Of a stretch of 10,887 bases of DNA, positions 6,897-10,887 are shown piece by piece; the stretch's first letter is position 1; each line of letters begins with the position of its first letter. Source of the DNA: a bacterium TMED198. GTDB lineage: Bacteria; Fidelibacterota; Marinisomatia; SCGC-AAA003-L08; D37C17. The position numbers and the translations under genes were made by a program. The notes below the pieces were generated by a model that saw nothing but the letters and a program-made list of their open reading frames with translations, was not told the DNA's origin and ran no database searches. The stretch lies in contig NHIV01000023.1 in the NCBI GenBank assembly GCA_002170735.1, positions 1 through 10,887 on the forward strand. The letters run 5' to 3'.

Positions 6897-7829
6897 TTAT
6901 ATATTAGCAAATTGAGTTCTTTTCATTAGCGGTAATGCTGACACTAATTCTTCAACACCCTGACTTAGTGATCTTGTTGCTTTAAAACCAGCTTTTTCGA
7001 TCTTTTCATTGCTCACTATGTAGTTTCGTTTATCAATATCTGATCCTATTTCAGAAACTAAATATACAAAATCAGGTATGATTCTTTTTATCTCTTCACA
7101 TAACTCTCTTTTTGATAAATTCGCTTCACTATAACCTAAATTGTAACAATTTCCAGCTAATTGAGGATTATTGATTGCAAACCTAAATCCGTCTGCCGCA
7201 TCATTAATATGTAAATAATTTCTTTTAAAATCTGCTTCAAATAGTACAACAGTTTTGTCGAAAAAGGCTCTATATGTGAAATCATTAACCAATAAATCTA
7301 ATCTCGGTCTAGGACTAATGCCAAAAACAGTTGCCAATCTAAAAGTAATTGCATTACCTTTATCAAGAAGTACCTTTTCAGCTTCAACTTTTACTTTGCC
7401 ATAAAGGGATATGGGCCTTAAAGGTGACTCTTCAGTACAAAAAATTCCTTCTTGTCCAACACCATATCCACTATTAGTGCAAGGATAAATAATTAATTGA
7501 TTATTAGAACTATATTTCGAACACATCACAACCGAATCTCTGTTTACCGTTACAGCGGAAGTCTTATCTTTATTGCATAAAGGAGCACCTGTCATACATG
7601 CAAGAGGTATTATGATATCTGCCTTTTCGATAAGAGGTTTCATTAACCCTTCATCTCTAGCATCACCAATAATTAATTTAAAATTTTTGTGGATGGATGC
7701 CATCATTAAACTTGTTGGCTCATACATTAAGTTATCAACACATGTGACTTCAAATCCATCTTGAAGAAGTTTTGGAATTAAGACTGAGCCTATATATCCC
7801 GCACCACCTGTGATTAAAATTTTGGTCAT
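6897..7829 (-). CDS. NAD-dependent sugar-nucleotide epimerase/dehydratase (extended SDR)
   Basis: This is a cytoplasmic extended short-chain dehydrogenase (310 aa) acting on a nucleotide-activated sugar, by 4-epimerisation, dehydration or keto-reduction. Visible features are the Rossmann motif TGGAGYIG (7-14), Asp32 after the second strand for NAD ribose binding, the substrate segment CTNSGYG (117-123) carrying the catalytic Ser/Thr position, and the catalytic Tyr143-x3-Lys147 (YGKVK). RNYLHI in the substrate-binding part corresponds to the usual RDFIHV block. All cofactor and catalytic residues are present. It is the last gene of the minus-strand operon, only 2 bp after the radical SAM stop, so it is almost surely co-transcribed and translationally coupled. 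Which sugar it acts on cannot be told. A heptose phosphatase at the head of the operon suggests an activated heptose or a derivative of one. Confidence 0.88.
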   Translation of the reverse strand: MTKILITGGAGYIGSVLIPKLLQDGFEVTCVDNLMYEPTSLMMASIHKNFKLIIGDARDEGLMKPLIEKADIIIPLACMTGAPLCNKDKTSAVTVNRDSVVMCSKYSSNNQLIIYPCTNSGYGVGQEGIFCTEESPLRPISLYGKVKVEAEKVLLDKGNAITFRLATVFGISPRPRLDLLVNDFTYRAFFDKTVVLFEADFKRNYLHINDAADGFRFAINNPQLAGNCYNLGYSEANLSKRELCEEIKRIIPDFVYLVSEIGSDIDKRNYIVSNEKIEKAGFKATRSLSQGVEELVSALPLMKRTQFANI

Positions 7830-7831
7830 AA

Positions 7832-9361
7832 TTAATTTTCTAGAATTTTTCTTTTTAATTGATGTTTGGCCATCTCTTCAACATTAAGTCTTTGATTAAG
7901 TCCAAAACGTAATTCTACCTTATCGAGATACGCGGGATTTCTAAAATAAGTTTCCCAAAAATAATCTCTAAATCTAAGCACCTCTCTATTCGATAAATGT
8001 TTGGTTGGCAGAGGTTTACATTCATATGATAAGAAAGCAAACTCTTCGTATTTTTCTGGGATATCCCATCCTTCTTGCTTAGCCTGTGTATAAAGTTTCG
8101 AACCGGGCAAAGCTTGACATGGGTAAACATTCATCATTTCAGTATTTAATTCTAATGCCAGATTTAATGTCGATGTCATTGTTTCATAATTATCTTCGGG
8201 GAACCCAACAATATAGTTACTTATAATACTAATGTCATGACTCGAAACCATATTGCAGATCTCTCTAACATTTACATCTTTAAATGAACCTTTTGAAACC
8301 TCTTGCCTGACCATTTGACTACCTGCTTCAATTCCTAAAGCTAACCATTTAACACCTGCTTTTCTAACTAGATCTAGTAATTTTTCTCTAGCAGTATCAA
8401 TTCTTGAATATGCCCACATGTGAAGGTCAAATTCCTCTTCTATTAATTTTTCACAAATAGGAACATAATACCTGTGATTAAGGAGGAACATTTCATCAGA
8501 AATTCTAATGGTAGAGACTCCATACTCTCTCAAAATTCTGAACTGTCTTAATACCCATTCTGGAGACCAAAACCTCATAACTCTACTATCTGCAGCTGAA
8601 ATATTCTCAGAATTATCAGTTCTATTTAGAATATTAATCATGCAAAATTCACAACCATATATACAACCAAGACTTGTATATATAGCGGCATAAGGTTTTC
8701 TTATTGACTCGTTAAAATCTGCATGCCAAACATGAGACCTATATAAGTCAAAAGGTTTTTCTTTCATTGGCAAAAGATCCCAAGCATAGCCAGGTAAATC
8801 TAAATCCATTCTTTCTTGAGGGACTATTCTTTCAGGAGAATTTACTATTAAGGTTTTAGAATTATCTTTCCAACCAATACCATTGACTTTTTTTAATTCT
8901 TCATCGCCAAGATTGGATCTTAATAAATTCCACAATGCATATACACCTTCATTTAATAAAACAGAGTCAACACATTCAAGTTCTAATACCTCTTTTGGTA
9001 AAGCTGAAATATGTGATCCAACGAAAGATATGTGTGTTTCCAGATTTGCATCATAAACAGCTTCAGCTAACTCCCTTGAGCCAATCATACTGGTTGTTCC
9101 TGCATTGGGGTTCTGGCCATAAACAACAAATAAACTAACTCTTGGTTTTAGTTCATTAATCCTATTTACTGCTTCATTAGTTGTAAGTTGCTCTGCACAG
9201 CAATCCAATATTCCAACATTAAAGCCCTGAGCTCTGCAACTCTCAGCAAGTAAAAGAGACCAAGTTGGAGGTTCTATTCCTGAAAATTTACCACTTAAAC
9301 TTTGATAAGCTCTTTTTGCTGAATCTGAATGTATTAATAAACAATCCAAATTATTTTTCAT
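7832..9361 (-). CDS. Radical SAM protein with N-terminal cobalamin-binding-like domain
   Basis: This is a 509-aa enzyme of the BchE/P-methylase-like class. Residues about 1-150 form an alternating alpha/beta region like the B12-binding domain of this class. There is no DxHxxG lower-ligand motif, as is usual for these radical SAM members. The radical SAM core (about 220-440) carries Cys233-x3-Cys237-x2-Cys240 (CIYGCEFC) for the 4Fe-4S cluster that cleaves SAM to the 5'-deoxyadenosyl radical. Downstream are a GIEAG-type strand (LGIEAGS) and a VGFPEDN segment typical of the family, and a roughly 70-residue C-terminal tail. The ATG at 9361 is preferred because GGAG lies 9 nt upstream; a TTG five codons earlier is an alternative. 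It overlaps the E1-beta-like gene by 11 bp and is 2 bp before the epimerase. The reaction is unknown; methylation, C-C bond formation or epimerisation/deoxygenation of a sugar are possible. Confidence 0.86.
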   Translation of the reverse strand: MKNNLDCLLIHSDSAKRAYQSLSGKFSGIEPPTWSLLLAESCRAQGFNVGILDCCAEQLTTNEAVNRINELKPRVSLFVVYGQNPNAGTTSMIGSRELAEAVYDANLETHISFVGSHISALPKEVLELECVDSVLLNEGVYALWNLLRSNLGDEELKKVNGIGWKDNSKTLIVNSPERIVPQERMDLDLPGYAWDLLPMKEKPFDLYRSHVWHADFNESIRKPYAAIYTSLGCIYGCEFCMINILNRTDNSENISAADSRVMRFWSPEWVLRQFRILREYGVSTIRISDEMFLLNHRYYVPICEKLIEEEFDLHMWAYSRIDTAREKLLDLVRKAGVKWLALGIEAGSQMVRQEVSKGSFKDVNVREICNMVSSHDISIISNYIVGFPEDNYETMTSTLNLALELNTEMMNVYPCQALPGSKLYTQAKQEGWDIPEKYEEFAFLSYECKPLPTKHLSNREVLRFRDYFWETYFRNPAYLDKVELRFGLNQRLNVEEMAKHQLKRKILEN

Positions 9362-9887
9362 TATAAAAATCTCCAAACTCTACTAAAAGAGTGCTTTTGC
9401 CATCATCTCTCTCATAAGCCTTTTTATAAGAATCAAATATATCTTTTGGCTCTTCTAACTCAATTATTTCAACAGTTGAAAGCATCTTTCTATAGGCTTC
9501 AGACATGTTCCCTATGTGTTGATGACCAGGGAATAGGGGTCTTTGTGATCCAACAGAGGTCCTTATTATTATATTTGGGTTGACATTGCCTTCCGTAATT
9601 GTAGGTAACTTATCAAGATGACTGACCAATTGATTTGTAGCGCATAATAGAAAATTCCATCTAGGGAAAATACTAATTATCCTTTGACCTGTTAAAGCCA
9701 TCCCTATTGACATACCCATTTGAGTATCTTCAAAAACTGGAACTTCAAGTCTCTTATTTGGTTCTATTTCTTTAAGAGTATTAAACATCGCTGTTCCTGG
9801 TACTTCAACAGCTTGCCCGATGAAAAAGGTATCATTTTTTTCACCAAGCCATTCCATACTTTTTTTTAATTCATCAAAATATTTCAT
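9351..9887 (-). CDS. Minimal TPP-dependent E1-beta-like (transketolase pyrimidine domain) protein
   Basis: This 178-aa protein resembles the pyrimidine-binding domain of 2-oxoacid dehydrogenase E1-beta. PVFEDTQMGMSIGMAL (50-65) contains Glu53 at the place of the TPP-activating Glu. The later PGHQHIG (120-126) resembles the GPQHS loop of E1-beta. It lacks the C-terminal transketolase domain that makes normal E1-beta about 325 aa, so it is a stand-alone catalytic half. With the gene just upstream it should form a minimal two-subunit TPP enzyme. The ATG at 9887 lies 5 bp after the stop of the alpha-like gene. An upstream TTG at 9932 would give an N-terminus inside that gene and is not needed. 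The 3' end overlaps the radical SAM start by 11 bp. No E2 or E3 component is in view, so a dehydrogenase complex is unlikely; transfer or decarboxylation of a small keto unit is more plausible. Confidence 0.78.
   Translation of the reverse strand: MKYFDELKKSMEWLGEKNDTFFIGQAVEVPGTAMFNTLKEIEPNKRLEVPVFEDTQMGMSIGMALTGQRIISIFPRWNFLLCATNQLVSHLDKLPTITEGNVNPNIIIRTSVGSQRPLFPGHQHIGNMSEAYRKMLSTVEIIELEEPKDIFDSYKKAYERDDGKSTLLVEFGDFYNEK
9371..9374 (-). promoter_or_regulatory. Shine-Dalgarno deciding the radical SAM start
   Basis: GGAG on the minus strand (CTCC at 9371-9374) lies 9 nt before the ATG at 9361, inside the last codons of the E1-beta-like gene. It favours this ATG over the in-frame TTG at 9376 and indicates coupled translation within the operon. 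Confidence 0.5.
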
Positions 9888-9892
9888 AGCTA

Positions 9893-10486
9893 TTAAAATT
9901 GCACCCTCTTCCCTGCACCAGCATGAGGCCAAGGAAGTTCGTATTCATAATGAATCACCTTGGGTTTTCCGATAAGTGAATACTCCTTCATATTCCACGT
10001 TGTAAGAGTATCAGTGCAAACTGATTTGTGATTGATTTCCACAATGAATCTTATAGGTAAATCAAAGGCTACCGCATATTTATGTGCCTCATGAGCGGCT
10101 CCCGTCTCAGAAGTCATGCCCCCCATGAATAAATTTACTTTGTCTTGAGATCCTTCCCTTTTAAGGGCAAATGCAGTTCCAAGAGCTATCGGAATAATTC
10201 CGCCAACAATAGCACTAGTATAGATTTTATATTCTGGATAAATTAATGTAATACTTTTACCATTCAGAATATCTTCTCTAATTTTTTTAACGGGTACACC
10301 CTTTAGTAAGCAATGGTAATGACTTCTCCAGGAACTAAATATCCAATCGTTGTGTTTAATAGTCTTAAAAACTTCTATTAATTGTTTTTCGTTATTCCCA
10401 TGTAAATGAATTGGAGCTTTTATTTTTGCACTATTAAATGAATAAGCGATCTCTTTTTCAAATGCTACTAATTCTTGTGAGTTCAC
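9893..10486 (-). CDS. TPP-dependent E1-alpha-like protein with altered TPP/metal motif
   Basis: This 197-aa protein is related to the alpha subunit of pyruvate/acetoin dehydrogenase E1 but much shorter (usual about 320 aa). SSWRSHYHCLLKG (51-63) matches the YR-HG-L-G block, and AIVGGIIPIALGTAFALK (92-109) matches the GIVGA-PLA-G-A-A block. MGGMTSETGAAHEAHKYA (121-138) through VEINHKS (149-155) matches the GDG...NN TPP motif. Asn152 of that motif is kept, but the metal-binding Asp is Gly123 and the preceding Asn is Ile151. The C-terminus PWPHAGAGKRVQF looks like a natural end. The start is GTG at 10486; an in-frame TAG at 10496-10498 precludes much extension and there is no clear ribosome binding site. 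It lies 28 bp after the HAD phosphatase and 5 bp before its beta-like partner. Whether it still binds Mg-TPP is open. Confidence 0.78.
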   Translation of the reverse strand: MNSQELVAFEKEIAYSFNSAKIKAPIHLHGNNEKQLIEVFKTIKHNDWIFSSWRSHYHCLLKGVPVKKIREDILNGKSITLIYPEYKIYTSAIVGGIIPIALGTAFALKREGSQDKVNLFMGGMTSETGAAHEAHKYAVAFDLPIRFIVEINHKSVCTDTLTTWNMKEYSLIGKPKVIHYEYELPWPHAGAGKRVQF

Positions 10487-10514
10487 TCTTAATTTCTAAT
10501 ATAATTTTAAGTTA

Positions 10515-10887
10515 TCACATCAAGTAATTTATTAACAAATCATGTGACAGAAATTTTTTTGTTGCATAATCAGAATTCACATTTTCTGACAAGAGCCATC
10601 TATGTTTAATGCCAGCATTTTTCGCAGCTAACATGTCTGAAATTTGATCTCCTATCATAATATCATCTTCATGACGTTCATCTAAAAACATTCCTATTTT
10701 TGGTTTCCTGCATTTGCAATTAGTCTCAGGACGATGAGGACAAGTTCTGATTTCGATATCTATTCCGATTCTTTCAAATTCTCTAAGCATATGGAGGCAT
10801 ATTTTTGTATAATCATCCCAAGAATAATAGCCACGTTGAATACCAGATTGATTGGTAACAATTTTTATGGCAAATCCCTTTTTTTGA
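10515..10887 (-). CDS. HAD phosphatase, GmhB-like (heptose bisphosphate phosphatase), 5'-truncated by window edge
   Basis: This is the C-terminal 123 residues of a HAD-superfamily phosphatase whose start lies beyond the window. The open frame continues unbroken to the edge. The visible part begins just before the VTNQSGIQRGYY block, which matches motif II (TNQ/S) of the GmhB/HisB-N subgroup. It continues with the zinc-binding loop CPHRPETNCKCRKPKIGM, whose Cys-x-His and Cys-x-Cys ligands are all present, then the motif III Lys in RKPK and the motif IV IGDQ(I)SD. GmhB removes the 7-phosphate (or the 7-phosphate of the alpha anomer) from D-glycero-D-manno-heptose 1,7-bisphosphate on the way to ADP- or GDP-heptose. 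Histidinol-phosphate phosphatase shares these motifs, but the sugar-gene context favours heptose. It is the first visible gene of the minus-strand operon and stops 28 bp before the E1-alpha-like gene. Confidence 0.82.
   Translation of the reverse strand, partial: QKKGFAIKIVTNQSGIQRGYYSWDDYTKICLHMLREFERIGIDIEIRTCPHRPETNCKCRKPKIGMFLDERHEDDIMIGDQISDMLAAKNAGIKHRWLLSENVNSDYATKKFLSHDLLINYLM

Noticed and set aside
7915..8130. Minus-strand 71-codon frame within the radical SAM gene
   Set aside because: Out-of-frame shadow of the conserved C-terminal part of the radical SAM protein.
9351..10486. Pyruvate or acetoin dehydrogenase complex
   Set aside because: Both subunits are far too short, no E2 or E3 gene is present, and the operon context is sugar biosynthesis.
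1..10887. CRISPR array, insertion sequence, tRNA or prophage genes
   Set aside because: No spaced direct repeats, transposase or integrase motifs, tRNA-like cloverleaf or phage proteins were seen on either strand.

Overview
The window is AT-rich (by eye about two thirds A+T), densely packed and bacterial. Intergenic gaps are short, most genes lack a clear Shine-Dalgarno sequence, and TTG/GTG starts are common. This, together with surface-sugar genes next to core nucleoside-salvage genes, would fit a streamlined marine bacterium such as high-light Prochlorococcus, with SAR11-like organisms as an alternative. No single gene proves the taxon. I see no rRNA, tRNA, CRISPR array, insertion sequence or integrase.

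Layout. (1) Positions 61-1729, plus strand: a transketolase split over two overlapping genes (N-terminal TPP half, C-terminal pyrimidine-binding half), of the kind often found in polysaccharide or secondary-metabolism clusters. (2) Positions 1730-2034: a gap of about 300 bp holding a 61-codon open stretch on the minus strand that may be the 3' remnant of a lost gene. (3) Positions 2035-6841: a complete salvage module for 5'-methylthioadenosine (MTA) and possibly 5'-deoxyadenosine. It comprises a fused class II aldolase/short-chain dehydrogenase, MtnA and Apt on the minus strand, and MtnP divergently on the plus strand. The 54-bp divergent spacer has overlapping TATAAT boxes on both strands. 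(4) Positions 6897-10887, minus strand: a tightly packed operon of a GmhB-type HAD phosphatase (cut by the window edge), an E1-alpha-like and an E1-beta-like TPP protein, a radical SAM enzyme with a putative cobalamin-binding domain, and a nucleotide-sugar epimerase. This looks like an accessory gene set for an unusual cell-surface sugar.

How they work together. MtnP would cleave MTA to adenine and methylthioribose-1-phosphate. Apt would recycle adenine to AMP, and MtnA would isomerise the sugar phosphate to the ribulose form. The fused aldolase would split that into dihydroxyacetone phosphate (DHAP) and a 2-carbon aldehyde, which the attached dehydrogenase would oxidise or reduce. This matches the 'DHAP shunt' described in other bacteria, but here with a one-protein RhaEW-like aldolase-dehydrogenase. 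The right-hand operon is the less understood system: a minimal two-subunit TPP enzyme, lacking the canonical metal-binding Asp in one subunit, is encoded with a radical SAM enzyme and heptose/sugar-nucleotide enzymes. The radical SAM enzyme may release 5'-deoxyadenosine, which the neighbouring salvage module could in principle consume.
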